Shown: positions 30,466-40,820 of the stretch, piece by piece
Layout: each line of letters begins with the position of its first letter
Numbering within the stretch: the first letter of the stretch is position 1
NCBI RefSeq assembly: GCF_001598235.1
Contig: NZ_BCYO01000006.1
Location: forward strand, 186,001 to 250,000
Origin: Polaromonas jejuensis NBRC 106434
GTDB taxonomy: Bacteria > Pseudomonadota > Gammaproteobacteria > Burkholderiales > Burkholderiaceae_C
Direction of reading: 5' to 3'
Length of the DNA stretch: 64,000 nucleotides
Translations under genes and position numbers: made by a program
The notes under the pieces: generated by a model
What the model saw: the letters and a program-made list of their open reading frames with translations, nothing else
Told to the model about the DNA's origin: nothing
Database searches by the model: none

Positions 30466-31101
30466 TCAACGCAGGCCGGCAATGTAGTCGGCCAGCGCGC
30501 GGATCTCGCGGTCATTGAGCTTGGCGGCGACCTGGGTCATAGGGATGCTGTTCTGGCGGCCGCCATCACGGAAGGCCGTGAGTTGCGTGGTGGTGTAATC
30601 AGCATGCTGGCCACCCAGGCGCGGGTACTGCGAAGGAATGCCGGCACCGGTCGGGCTGTGGCAGCCAGCGCAGGCGGCAATCTGGCGATCGGCGACGCCG
30701 CCGCGGTAAATGCGCTCACCGAGGACGACCAGTTCCTTGTCCTTGGCAAAACCGGGCTTGGCCTTTTTCGAGGTGACCCAGTAAGCGACGTTTTTCATGT
30801 CCTCGTCGGAGAGCGCCGAGGCAAAGCCCTGCATGATGGGGTTTTTGCGCTTGCCGGATTTGAATTCCTGCAGCTGTTTGACCAGGTATTCAGGATGTTG
30901 CTGGGCCAGCTTGGGGTTGGCTGGCGTGCCCGAATTGCCATCGGCGCCGTGGCAGCTGGCACACACCGCCGTGAAGCTGGCTTCGCCCTTGACCAGATCT
31001 GGCTTCGCCACCTTGGCGGGTGCAGCCTCGCCGGCAGCAAATGACGACACGGCGGGCACGGCCAACATGGCGGCCAGTAGGGAAGTAGCGAACAGCTTCA
31101 T
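30466..31101 (-). CDS. Diheme cytochrome c4
   Basis: 211 residues with a signal peptide ending SSFAAG and two class I heme sites, CASCH at 47-51 and CAGCH at 144-148. Methionine ligands are likely in PIMQGFAS and in the PMTQVAAK segment. Cytochrome c4 carries electrons to cytochrome oxidases in the periplasm. A terminator separates it from resB, so it is its own transcript. It is divergent from engB. Confidence 0.94.
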   Translation of the reverse strand: MKLFATSLLAAMLAVPAVSSFAAGEAAPAKVAKPDLVKGEASFTAVCASCHGADGNSGTPANPKLAQQHPEYLVKQLQEFKSGKRKNPIMQGFASALSDEDMKNVAYWVTSKKAKPGFAKDKELVVLGERIYRGGVADRQIAACAGCHSPTGAGIPSQYPRLGGQHADYTTTQLTAFRDGGRQNSIPMTQVAAKLNDREIRALADYIAGLR

Positions 31102-31298
31102 ATCGGGGTTTTAATTGGTTGGCGCACAAAACTTATAACTTTCTGATTTTACAATGGCTTGGAGGCAGTTCCCATTATTCGGGTCTTGCCGCGGTAGCCA
31201 GCCACCGGCCCTTACCGATACCCCGATGGCCGACGCCCCCGACGCCCTCTTCCCCGCACGCCACCCGCGTGCAACCGACCTCCAGGGACCGCCCGATC

Positions 31299-32039
31299 AT
31301 GACGCCAGCCACCTCCGCAACCTCATCCAGCCCGCCAGCCGCAGGCGCCACCGCCCTGCCCGACCCAAAAATCGCCATGGGCTGGCTGCACACGGCCAAG
31401 TTCCTGACCACGGCGCCCGAATTGAAACACCTGCCCCGCGTGGAGGTGCCCGAAATTGCCTTTGTGGGCCGCTCCAACGCCGGCAAATCCACCTGCATCA
31501 ACACCCTGACGCAGCAGCACCGCCTGGCGTTTGCCTCCAAAACCCCGGGGCGCACGCAAAGCATCAACCTGTTCAGCCTGGGCAAGCAGGGCGTGACCGA
31601 CGCGGTGCTGGCCGACTTGCCGGGCTATGGTTACGCGGCGGTCCCCAAGGAAGCCAAGTACCGCTGGCAGCAGGTGATGGGCAATTACCTGCAGACCCGC
31701 GACAACCTCAAGGCGGTGGTGCTGCTGTGCGACCCGCGCCTGGGTCTCACGGAGCTCGACGAAATCCTGCTCGACGTGATCCGGCCACGGGTGGAGGAAG
31801 GGCTCAAGTTCCTGGTGTTGCTGACCAAATCAGACAAGCTCAATAAAACCGAGGCGGCCAAGGCGCTGCAGATCGTCAAGCTGCAGGCGGGCGGCGGTGA
31901 CGTCAAGCTGTTTTCCTCGCTGAAGCGCAAGGGTGTCGAAGAAGTGGCCCAACATCTGTGGGACTGGGCGCATCCCCCCGAAAAAGCGCTCAAGCCACCG
32001 AAGGCCGAGGCCCCAACCGGGCCCGTCGCCGAATCCTGA
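31299..32039 (+). CDS. engB: Ribosome-biogenesis GTPase EngB/YsxC
   Basis: 246 residues from ATG at 31299, which has AGGGA upstream; the frame stays open to 31119, but without family sequence. G1 GRSNAGKS at 57-64, the TPGRTQ G2 region, G3 DLPGYGYA, and G4 TKSDK mark the Era-like GTPase needed for 50S assembly. The C-terminal tail is Pro/Ala rich. Divergent from cytochrome c4, which is the common Burkholderiales arrangement. Confidence 0.95.
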   Translation: MTPATSATSSSPPAAGATALPDPKIAMGWLHTAKFLTTAPELKHLPRVEVPEIAFVGRSNAGKSTCINTLTQQHRLAFASKTPGRTQSINLFSLGKQGVTDAVLADLPGYGYAAVPKEAKYRWQQVMGNYLQTRDNLKAVVLLCDPRLGLTELDEILLDVIRPRVEEGLKFLVLLTKSDKLNKTEAAKALQIVKLQAGGGDVKLFSSLKRKGVEEVAQHLWDWAHPPEKALKPPKAEAPTGPVAES

Positions 32040-32116
32040 GCCCGGGACGCCACGCACAAGGGGCCACCGCCACGCCGCCGACGCTCAAGAAAACAGGCTT
32101 GAGCTCCAAGAGTGAA

Positions 32117-32149
32117 GCGCGTAGACAGCTATCAAAAACATAGCAAAGC
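32117..32149 (+). repeat. Dispersed short palindromic repeat, family 1
   Basis: GCGCGTAGACAGCTATCAAA followed by AACATAGCAAAGC: arms GCTAT and ATAGC. Lies between engB and the hydrolase pseudogene. Confidence 0.75.
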
Positions 32150-32199
32150 AATTGAGACCAGTGGGCGGGCCTTGCCGCACGGCATCACGCGGTCATGCC

Positions 32200-32824
32200 G
32201 CAGCGCGGGCGCCTGGAACCTGGCGCAGCCGCCCCGCCTGAAAAAGCGGGCCATCATCACCCCCCCGCACTCAGGCACTTTTTTGCGCGAGTTGCAACAG
32301 TCCCCCGCTCAGCAGGCCGCCAGTGCCTGCATGAATTTCCTGGTCCGCCCCGATGCCGAAGCGCTGCTGGCCGAGGACGACTTCCGTCGGCTTTGGGCAT
32401 TTTTCATGAACATGGGTGCGGCGGACGGTCCGCACGCGTGGTTCACTGAAGCCGTCAAGGCGCAATACCGGGCGGTGTGGGCTCAAGGCTTGACGGGTCC
32501 GCTCAATGACTCCGGGCCTCTCCCTTGCGCCCACCCCGGCCCGGGCCACCGTACAACGACCCGGCGGCCGCCACTGTGACGATGCCACGGGCAAGGCTTG
32601 AAGTCCACCTGCCCACGCCGGTGATCTGGGCCACCGACGACACCGCCCTGCCACCGGCCCTGCTGGACGGGCTGAGCGACTTTGTGCCGCGGATGAGCCT
32701 GCGGCGCGTGGATGGCGCCACGCACTGGATCGTGCACGAGCAACCCGAACGAATCGCCCGCTATCTTCAGGAATTTTTGCGCTCAGTGCCCGGTGGAAGC
32801 GCTGATTTGCTATTGATTAGATAG
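32200..32824 (+). pseudogene. Alpha/beta-hydrolase (epoxide hydrolase-like) remnant
   Basis: Two overlapping frames together read like the C-terminal two thirds of an alpha/beta-hydrolase. Frame one has AWNLA, then SGTFLRELQ, NFLVRPDAEALLAEDDFRR and AVWAQGLTGPLN up to about 32507. The sequence then continues in the next frame with LRPPRPG, PTPVIWATDDTALPP (acid residue) and GATHWIVHEQPERIARY (catalytic-histidine motif). The break near 32506-32512 fits loss of one base. The N-terminal half with the nucleophile elbow is absent. The end has been overrun by a family 1 repeat (32801-32838). Confidence 0.85.
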
Positions 32825-32838
32825 CTGCCTGCGCCCGT
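32801..32838 (-). repeat. Dispersed short palindromic repeat, family 1, inverted
   Basis: GCTGATTTGCTATTGATTAG then ATAGCTGCCTGCGCCCGT, the reverse orientation of the family (ACGGGCGCAGGCAGCTAT). It supplies the stop codon of the hydrolase remnant. Confidence 0.75.
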
Positions 32839-32893
32839 GCCACCTGGGCCAGAGCACTAAAAAGCCGCTTAAAAATCCAGGCCCCCACCCGGC

Positions 32894-33790
32894 TCAATAC
32901 AGCGCGGCCTCGCCCTCGGGCCGGGTCTTGAAGCGCTTGTGCACCCAGTAGTACTGCGCCGGCATGGTGGCAATGTAGTCCTGCAGGCGGGCGTTCATCA
33001 GCGCGGTATCGGCCACCAGGTCATCGCTGGGGTAATCCTTCCATTGCGGCAGTATCTCCACCACATAGCCGGTGGCGGTCATGCGCGACAGCACGACAAT
33101 GACCTTGGCCCGGCCCAGCCTGGCAAAGCGGGGTAGGGAGGGTACGGTCGCCGTCGGCAGTCCGTAAAACGGCACGAACACGGACTCGTCAGGACCAAAG
33201 TCCATGTCAGGCAGCAAATACAGGGGCTGGCCCTCGCGCACCGCCGCCACGATGGGCTTCACGCCGTCCACCCGGCCAAACAGGCGCATATTGCCATAGC
33301 GCTGCCGGCCCCTAAGAATCCATTCATCGACGAGCTTGTTGGACTGGTCCGTGTAAATGGTGGTCGACACCCGGGGCACCCGCCGCGCCACCCCGCCCCA
33401 GGCGGCATCCATGCCCATGAAATGCGGCACGAAGGCCACCGTGGGCTCGTTGCCGGCCAGCTCCTGCACGGCACCCGTCAGCTGCACGCGCTGCTGCACC
33501 AGCGCCTCGGGCGCATGCCACAGCCAGGCGCGGTCCAGCCAGGCTTGCGCAAAATAGATGAAGGTCTGCTGGGCCAGCTTGCGCCGCTCGGCCTCGGAGC
33601 GTTCCGGAAAGCACAGGGAAAGATTGGTCAGGACCACGCGCCGGCGCGAACCTACCAGCGCATACAGGGCCCAGCCGAACACCACGCCAAGCGAGCGGAT
33701 CCAGGACAGCGGCAAAACAGACAGCCCCCGCATGAAAGCAATGCCGGCGCGGGTGATGAGATCGCTGAGCAACTGACGGGGAGGTTTCAA
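32894..33790 (-). CDS. Lipid A biosynthesis acyltransferase family protein (second copy)
   Basis: About 298 residues of the LpxL/HtrB family, which adds late acyl chains to lipid A at the inner membrane. The HX4D/E catalytic motif is PHFMGMD; RVDGVKPIV and LYLLPDMDFGPDE are conserved segments. No suitably placed ATG exists. The best start is TTG at 33790, which overlaps the upstream TGA stop and has AAGGAA five bases before it, giving coupled translation; an open frame reaches 33832. Tandem with another family member, as often seen in Burkholderiales. Confidence 0.9.
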   Translation of the reverse strand: MKPPRQLLSDLITRAGIAFMRGLSVLPLSWIRSLGVVFGWALYALVGSRRRVVLTNLSLCFPERSEAERRKLAQQTFIYFAQAWLDRAWLWHAPEALVQQRVQLTGAVQELAGNEPTVAFVPHFMGMDAAWGGVARRVPRVSTTIYTDQSNKLVDEWILRGRQRYGNMRLFGRVDGVKPIVAAVREGQPLYLLPDMDFGPDESVFVPFYGLPTATVPSLPRFARLGRAKVIVVLSRMTATGYVVEILPQWKDYPSDDLVADTALMNARLQDYIATMPAQYYWVHKRFKTRPEGEAALY

Positions 33791-34635
33791 AGGGCTTCCT
33801 TGCGGGGTGTCTTGTAGCGCGCATAGCCCCACAAATATTGGCCGGGCTGGCTCAGCACAATGGCCTCAATGGCCTGGTTGATCAGGGTGACGGCGTGCAG
33901 CATGTCGGATTTTCCAGCGCTTTCCAGCCCCGTCACCGCCGGCCAGATTTTAAGAACATAACCCCGGCCACTCGACAGCCGTTCACAGCTCACGGGCAGC
34001 AAGACCGCACCATTTTGCAGGGCCAGCCGCGCCGCCAGCGTCATGCTGTAGGCGGGCCGGCCAAAAAAAGGCGCCCAGATGCCCAGGCCCTCCGGCGGCA
34101 CCTGGTCCGTCAACATCGCCACCGCGTGGTTGGCTTTCAGGGCCTTGTTCATCAGGCGTATGCCGTTGAGGCTGGCGGGCACCACCGTGAGATGGGCGCG
34201 GTTGCGGGCGATCCGCTCCAGCCGGGCCAGCCAGGCCTTGCGGGCTGGCCGGTAAATGGCGGTGATGGGTCCGTACAGCTCGGCCAGCGCCTGCGGCCCC
34301 AACTCAAAGCTGCCGCAGTGCGGACCAAAGAAAATCACCCCCTGGCCCCGCGCAAAGGCCTGCTCGGCATGAAGCCGGCCTTCGACCTGGACATTGGCCA
34401 GGCATGACTGCGAAGATGGCCGCATCCACAGCTTGGGCAGCTCGGCGACAAAACGCCCGGCTTCGGCAATTGCCGGTCGGGCCAGCACAAACGGCAGGCC
34501 GGCCTGCGCCACATGGGCGCGAAACTGCGCACGGTAGCGCGGACTCAGCGACCAGACCAGCCAGCCCAACGCGCCGCCCAGGGCGTGCAAGGCAGCCAGC
34601 GGCCACCAGGAAAAAAAACGGAATAACCAGCGCAT
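33787..34635 (-). CDS. Lipid A biosynthesis acyltransferase family protein (first copy)
   Basis: 282 residues, one N-terminal membrane anchor (about 5-30). The catalytic motif is HCGSFE in FFGPHCGSFELG. Also seen are IYRPARKAWL and MLTDQVPPEGLG. It diverges considerably from the downstream copy, so the two probably differ in acyl donor or position on lipid A; which is LpxL and which is LpxM/HtrB-like cannot be settled here. Divergent from metK. Confidence 0.9.
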   Translation of the reverse strand: MRWLFRFFSWWPLAALHALGGALGWLVWSLSPRYRAQFRAHVAQAGLPFVLARPAIAEAGRFVAELPKLWMRPSSQSCLANVQVEGRLHAEQAFARGQGVIFFGPHCGSFELGPQALAELYGPITAIYRPARKAWLARLERIARNRAHLTVVPASLNGIRLMNKALKANHAVAMLTDQVPPEGLGIWAPFFGRPAYSMTLAARLALQNGAVLLPVSCERLSSGRGYVLKIWPAVTGLESAGKSDMLHAVTLINQAIEAIVLSQPGQYLWGYARYKTPRKEAL

Positions 34636-34685
34636 GGAGAGGGATTAGGGGACGGCAGGTATCAAGCGTCCATTGAAAGAATCAC

Positions 34686-34691
34686 TATAAT
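34686..34691 (+). promoter_or_regulatory. Possible -10 box of metK
   Basis: A perfect TATAAT, 118 bp upstream of the metK start. The -35 is poor. The leader between it and metK contains a possible stem TCGCC/GGCGA enclosing about 21 bases, but I see no match to a known SAM or SAH riboswitch core. Confidence 0.4.
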
Positions 34692-34808
34692 TGCCCCTGT
34701 CGCCGAGTTACTGAACTACTTGCAGGGCGACATTAAACCAAACTGCTAAAGCGTTCGCCGAAGCACCCCAGCCGGCAACGCGCCGACAAACTTACTGGAG
34801 TGTACGCA

Positions 34809-35990
34809 ATGGCGAACGATTTTCTCTTTACATCCGAATCCGTCTCTGAAGGCCATCCCGACAAGGTCGCCGACCAGATTTCCGATGCCATCCTGGATGC
34901 CATCTTCAAGCAGGACCCGCTCAGCCGCGTCGCCGCTGAAACCCTGACCAACACCGGCCTGGTCGTGCTGGCCGGTGAAATCACCACCAACGCGCATGTC
35001 GACTACATCCAGGTTGCGCGCGACACCATCAAGCGCATCGGCTACGACAACACCGACTACGGCATCGATTACAAGGGCTGCGCCGTGCTCGTGGCCTATG
35101 ACAAGCAGAGCAACGACATCGCCCAGGGCGTGGACCACGCCAGCGACGACCACCTGAATATCGGCGCCGGCGACCAGGGCCTGATGTTCGGCTACGCCTG
35201 CGACGAAACGCCCGAGCTGATGCCCGCGCCCATCTATTACGCGCACCGCCTGGTCGAGCGCCAGGCCCAGCTGCGCAAGGACGGCCGCCTGCCCTTCCTG
35301 CGCCCGGATGCCAAGAGCCAGGTCACCATGCGCTATGTCAACGGCAAGCCGCACAGCATAGACACCGTGGTGCTGTCCACCCAGCACAGCCCCGACCAGA
35401 GCGAAACCCAGCACAAGATGAAGGCCTCGTTCACCGAAGCCATCATTGAAGAGATCATCAAGCCGGTGCTGCCCAAAGAGTGGCTCAAGGAAACCAAATA
35501 CCTGATCAACCCGACCGGCCGCTTCGTGATTGGTGGCCCGCAGGGCGATTGCGGCCTGACCGGCCGCAAGATCATCGTCGACACCTATGGCGGCGCCTGC
35601 CCGCACGGCGGCGGCGCATTCAGCGGCAAGGACCCCAGCAAGGTGGACCGTTCCGCCGCCTACGCAGCCCGCTACGTCGCCAAGAACATCGTCGCGGCCG
35701 GCCTGGCCAAGCAGTGCCAGATCCAGGTGGCTTACGCCATCGGTGTGGCGCACCCGATGAACGTGACGGTCTACACCGAAGGCACGGGCGTGATCCCCGA
35801 CGAACAGATCGCCGCGCTGGTGAACCAGCACTTCGACCTGCGCCCCAAGGGCATCATCCAGATGCTGGACCTGCTGCGCCCGATCTACGAAAAAACCGCC
35901 GCCTACGGCCACTTTGGCCGCGACGAACCCGAATTCACCTGGGAGCGCACCGACAAAGCGCAGACGCTGCGCGCAGCGGCCGGGCGCTAG
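34809..35990 (+). CDS. metK: S-adenosylmethionine synthetase
   Basis: Makes S-adenosylmethionine from methionine and ATP. From ATG at 34809 (GGAG nine bases before) the protein is 393 residues. [14 protein letters not shown] is the ATP site, [12 protein letters not shown] the flexible-loop signature and [19 protein letters not shown] the phosphate-binding loop. Full length and intact. Ends with a clear terminator. Confidence 0.98.
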   Translation: MANDFLFTSESVSEGHPDKVADQISDAILDAIFKQDPLSRVAAETLTNTGLVVLAGEITTNAHVDYIQVARDTIKRIGYDNTDYGIDYKGCAVLVAYDKQSNDIAQGVDHASDDHLNIGAGDQGLMFGYACDETPELMPAPIYYAHRLVERQAQLRKDGRLPFLRPDAKSQVTMRYVNGKPHSIDTVVLSTQHSPDQSETQHKMKASFTEAIIEEIIKPVLPKEWLKETKYLINPTGRFVIGGPQGDCGLTGRKIIVDTYGGACPHGGGAFSGKDPSKVDRSAAYAARYVAKNIVAAGLAKQCQIQVAYAIGVAHPMNVTVYTEGTGVIPDEQIAALVNQHFDLRPKGIIQMLDLLRPIYEKTAAYGHFGRDEPEFTWERTDKAQTLRAAAGR

Positions 35991-36054
35991 GCCCGGCAGG
36001 CAGCTGGTCTGAAGCAAGCTGCACGGGCATCGTCATGCCTGCCAATCCATAGAC

Positions 36055-36092
36055 AGCCTGACGCCGCCCACCGGGTGACGTCAGGCTTTTTC
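36055..36092 (+). terminator. Intrinsic terminator of metK
   Basis: Stem AGCCTGACG/CGTCAGGCT with an interior of about 14 bases, followed by TTTTTCTTTTT. Confidence 0.88.
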
Positions 36093-36120
36093 TTTTTGGC
36101 ACCCTGTCATTCACCGCACC

Positions 36121-36930
36121 ATGAACCACGGCCTTCTTGTCATCGATCCCCAAAACGACTTCTGTGACCAGCCCGGCGCCAGCCTGCCGGTCGCGGGGGC
36201 CTGTGCAGACATGGGCCGCCTGGCGGACTTCATGACCCGCATGGGTTCCCGGCTGTCGCGCCTCATCGTCACGCTCGACTCGCATCCCTACGTGGGGATC
36301 GAGCGGCCGACGTTCTGGCAGACCGGCACAAGAGATGCCATAGCGCCCTTCACCCCCATTCTGGCGGCCGATGTGGAGGCAGGACGCTTTCTGCCACGAC
36401 GTGCAGAGTTACGTCCCCAGGTGCTCAACTACCTCCGGGCACTTGAGGCCGCAGGAAGGTACACCCTGATGGTCTGGCCCGTGCATTGCGTGACCGGGAC
36501 CTGGGGACACAACATCGAGCAGCAGGTGGCCGCCGCCCTGAACCAATGGGAGCTGACCCATCAGCGGCAGGTCACGAAGGTACTCAAGGGCATGAACCCG
36601 ATGACCGAGCAATACAGCGCGATTCGGGCCGAGGTCCCCTGCCCTGACGACCCGCTCACGCTGCCCAACCAGACCCTGCTGGCGAGCCTGAAGGCCATTG
36701 ACGGTTACCTGTATGTGGCGGGTGAAGCCTCCAGCCATTGCGTGAAAGCCACCATGGAAGACGTCTTTCAGGCACTCACGCCGCAGCAGATGGGTCGAAT
36801 CATTCTTTTGACGGACTGCATGAGTCCTGTTGCAGGGTTCGAGCAACAGAGCGAGGCATTTATGAGCTTTGCCCGCGGACTGGGTGCCAAGACGCTGACG
36901 AGCGCGCAAGCCATGGCGCAGCACGGCTGA
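36121..36930 (+). CDS. Isochorismatase/nicotinamidase-like cysteine hydrolase
   Basis: 269 residues with the Asp-Lys-Cys triad of the family: Asp9 in VIDPQNDF, Lys156 in KVLKGMNP and Cys207 in EASSHCVKAT. DSHPY near 53-56 could be part of a metal site as in nicotinamidases. It is longer than the usual 180-215-residue nicotinamidase, with extra sequence between the first Asp and the Lys, so the substrate is uncertain. It lies alone between the metK terminator and the groESL promoter. Confidence 0.8.
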   Translation: MNHGLLVIDPQNDFCDQPGASLPVAGACADMGRLADFMTRMGSRLSRLIVTLDSHPYVGIERPTFWQTGTRDAIAPFTPILAADVEAGRFLPRRAELRPQVLNYLRALEAAGRYTLMVWPVHCVTGTWGHNIEQQVAAALNQWELTHQRQVTKVLKGMNPMTEQYSAIRAEVPCPDDPLTLPNQTLLASLKAIDGYLYVAGEASSHCVKATMEDVFQALTPQQMGRIILLTDCMSPVAGFEQQSEAFMSFARGLGAKTLTSAQAMAQHG

Positions 36931-37090
36931 AAATCCAGACGGCGCTGAGGGCGCCAGCGCGCGCAACCTTGCAGGAATCGCATCGTCGCCAGGCGCGGCA
37001 AACGGAGTCCTGCACATCCGCCTCCTTGAGAATTTGGCCAATTTGTTGTGCAGATCGTGCATCAACACGGCATTCAAGCATCAACCCGTC

Positions 37091-37118
37091 TTGAAAACTT
37101 CACAAAACCCCTTATGAT
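37091..37118 (+). promoter_or_regulatory. groESL promoter (-35/-10, also heat-shock-like)
   Basis: TTGAAA at 37091-37096 and TATGAT at 37113-37118 with a 16 bp spacer fit a sigma-70 promoter. The same stretch reads CTTGAA and then CCCCTTAT 13 bases on, close to a sigma-32 site. It abuts the CIRCE element. Confidence 0.7.
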
Positions 37119-37144
37119 TAGCACTCGATGGCATGGAGTGCTAA
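37118..37144. promoter_or_regulatory. CIRCE operator (HrcA binding site)
   Basis: Perfect inverted repeat TTAGCACTC, nine spacer bases, GAGTGCTAA. This is the canonical CIRCE sequence bound by HrcA, upstream of groES and overlapping the promoter. Confidence 0.97.
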
Positions 37145-37222
37145 CAAGCGCTACCAAGCCATAAAGTTAGTGTTCACCGACTTTTAGTCGGTGATTTTTT
37201 GATTCTCAAACAAGGAGCTCTC

Positions 37223-37513
37223 ATGAAACTTCGTCCTTTGCACGACCGCGTGATCGTCAAACGCGTGGAAAACGAAACCAAAACCGCTTCCGGCATCGTC
37301 ATTCCTGACAGCGCCGCTGAAAAGCCTGATCAAGGCGAAGTGCTGGCAGTCGGTCCAGGCAAGAAGAATGACAAGGGCGACATCAGCCCCGTGGGCGTGA
37401 AAGTCGGCGACCGCGTGTTGTTCGGCAAATACAGCGGCCAGACCGTCAAGGTCGATGGCGACGAACTGCTCGTCATGAAAGAAGAAGACCTCTTCGCAGT
37501 GGTCGAGAAATAA
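37223..37513 (+). CDS. groES: Co-chaperonin GroES
   Basis: 96 residues beginning [14 protein letters not shown], with AAGGAGC eight bases before the ATG. The mobile loop ([15 protein letters not shown]) and the C-terminal [17 protein letters not shown] are standard. First gene of groESL; forms the heptameric lid on GroEL. Confidence 0.98.
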   Translation: MKLRPLHDRVIVKRVENETKTASGIVIPDSAAEKPDQGEVLAVGPGKKNDKGDISPVGVKVGDRVLFGKYSGQTVKVDGDELLVMKEEDLFAVVEK

Positions 37514-37537
37514 GTTCTCAGCTCTTTCAATCCCTAA

Positions 37538-39211
<1,674 letters not shown>

Positions 39212-39213
39212 TG

Positions 39214-39296
39214 TCAGCCCCCGGACTTGCCACTTCGCATGCTTTGCCCCGCGAGGGGGAAACACAGCGACATGAGGGCGGTCCGGCGGCGGTTTG
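39214..39296 (+). repeat. Dispersed GC-rich repeat, family 2
   Basis: CAGCCCCCGGACTTGCCACT then TCGCATGC, a CCCCGCGAGGGGG hairpin and GGGCGGTCCGGCGGCGG tail. Starts directly after the groEL stop and precedes the terminator. Confidence 0.75.
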
Positions 39297-39324
39297 ACAC
39301 CGCCCGGCTCTCAGCCAACTCAAA

Positions 39325-39355
39325 GGCCTCGCAGCGCAAGCTGCGGGGCCTTTTT
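39325..39355 (+). terminator. Intrinsic terminator of groESL
   Basis: Stem GGCCTCGCAGC/GCTGCGGGGCC with GCAA loop followed by five T. The T-run touches the stop codon of the converging kinase gene. Confidence 0.88.
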
Positions 39356-40820
39356 ACATGAGCAGAAAAGAAAAAACGGCACCTTTTTCAGCGCGCTGCA
39401 GCAATTGGATGTCACTCCCATGCAGCTGCAGGATGCGCTTCACGATGACAAGACCCAGTCCGCCGGCACGTCCGCCTGCGGACGAAAACACCGGGCGCAT
39501 GAAAAGCCCCTGGTGCAGCGCACCCGGAATACCCGGCCCGGTGTCACTGACCTCGACACGCACGCCCGCGGCTTCCGGCCGCAACTGCACCACGATTTCG
39601 CCGCCTTCGGGGGTGTGGCGAATCGCGTTGTCCAGCAAATTGGTCAAGACCCTCTCGATCATCCCCAGATCCGCCGTGACGACGGGCAGGCCTGGCACCA
39701 TATCGGGGATCAGCCGCTGGCTCCGCGCCTCTGCGGCCAGCTCGAATTTCTGGAAAACGTCCTGCACCAGATCGGCAAGCGCAAAGCGCTCCATTTCAGG
39801 CTTGACGACGCCGTATTCGAGACGGGCCAGCTCGAACAGCTCCTGGGCCAGGCGCCCAACCTTGCGGCTTTGGTCGAGTGCAATTTCAAGGTAGCGACGT
39901 TGATCGGCAGCATCCAGCGTATCGGCTTTCACCAGCAAGGTCTCCAGATAACCGTGCAGGGATGTCAGCGGCGTACGCAGGTCGTGCGAAATGTTGGCAA
40001 ACAGTTCGCGCCGCTGCTGATCCCGCAACGTCAGCTCGCGCCACTGCTCGGCGATGCGTTGCGTCATTCGCGCGAAGGCCTGGCCCAGCGCGGCGATTTC
40101 TCCGCCGCCCTTGCAGGCCTGCGCCAGTGCGGGCGCGGCACTGTCCAGCGCGACAAGGCCATCCGTCTCGAAATGGCGTACCGCCACTGTTAACCGGCGC
40201 AGTGGCCGCGTGATCAGGTGAAAGGCCGCCAGCCCCGCAATCAGGCCCAGCAAGGCGACCAGCGCCATGGACCAGAGCGTGGAGCGCAGCACACTGTCGG
40301 CAGAGAGGTTGGCAGCCAGGGTATCGCGCTCCTCACCGAACAGGACCACGTAGACGTAGCCTGCATCACGCCCATCGACTTTCAGCGGGGCAGCGCTGAA
40401 TACCTTGCGCGAGTCACTGCTGCGCGGGTCGTCGCCGAAGACGGGCAGCGGCGCCCCGGCCAGCAGGCGCCGGATCGGTGCAACGTCAACCCGGTCGCGC
40501 TTCAGATGCCCTGGCGGGGCAGCCTGCGCCTGGATGCGCCCGTCCGGCCACAACAGATAGACCTCGACACTGGGGTTGACGGCCATCAGCTTGTCGAACA
40601 GGTCATGTACCGCAGCCTCATTAAGACCCGTACGCTCCATCAAGGCCGAGTTGGCGGCAATGTGTGCGGCCAAGCCCATGGAGAGGCGCTGCATCACCTC
40701 CTGTTCATGCTGCCCATTCGCTCTCATCTGAAGCCACGCCGTTGCGCCGCAACAAGCCAGCAGCAAGACCGCAAACACCATTGAAAGACGCTGCGACAGG
40801 GAAAGGCCGCCTGGCTTCAT
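39354..40820 (-). CDS. Sensor histidine kinase of the redox-operon two-component system
   Basis: 488 residues. TM1 at about 8-30, a periplasmic domain of about 150 residues (30-180), TM2 at 182-204 and a HAMP linker (205-257) come first. The HisKA H-box SHDLRTPLTSLHGY (His279) follows, then the N-box LTNLLDNAIRHTPEGG and G-boxes DTGPGIP and GGLGLVIV. The sensor part has YLLWPDGRIQ and GYVYVVLFGE, suggesting a PAS/Cache-like fold, but no cysteine or heme motif. ATG overlaps the regulator stop by 4 bp. Divergent from the cytochrome b/MsrP-like operon, which is the likely target. Confidence 0.92.
   Translation of the reverse strand: MKPGGLSLSQRLSMVFAVLLLACCGATAWLQMRANGQHEQEVMQRLSMGLAAHIAANSALMERTGLNEAAVHDLFDKLMAVNPSVEVYLLWPDGRIQAQAAPPGHLKRDRVDVAPIRRLLAGAPLPVFGDDPRSSDSRKVFSAAPLKVDGRDAGYVYVVLFGEERDTLAANLSADSVLRSTLWSMALVALLGLIAGLAAFHLITRPLRRLTVAVRHFETDGLVALDSAAPALAQACKGGGEIAALGQAFARMTQRIAEQWRELTLRDQQRRELFANISHDLRTPLTSLHGYLETLLVKADTLDAADQRRYLEIALDQSRKVGRLAQELFELARLEYGVVKPEMERFALADLVQDVFQKFELAAEARSQRLIPDMVPGLPVVTADLGMIERVLTNLLDNAIRHTPEGGEIVVQLRPEAAGVRVEVSDTGPGIPGALHQGLFMRPVFSSAGGRAGGLGLVIVKRILQLHGSDIQLLQRAEKGAVFSFLLM

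Noticed and set aside
34692..34808. SAM or SAH riboswitch upstream of metK
   Set aside because: A small stem is possible, but I find none of the conserved core sequences of known SAM or SAH riboswitch classes.
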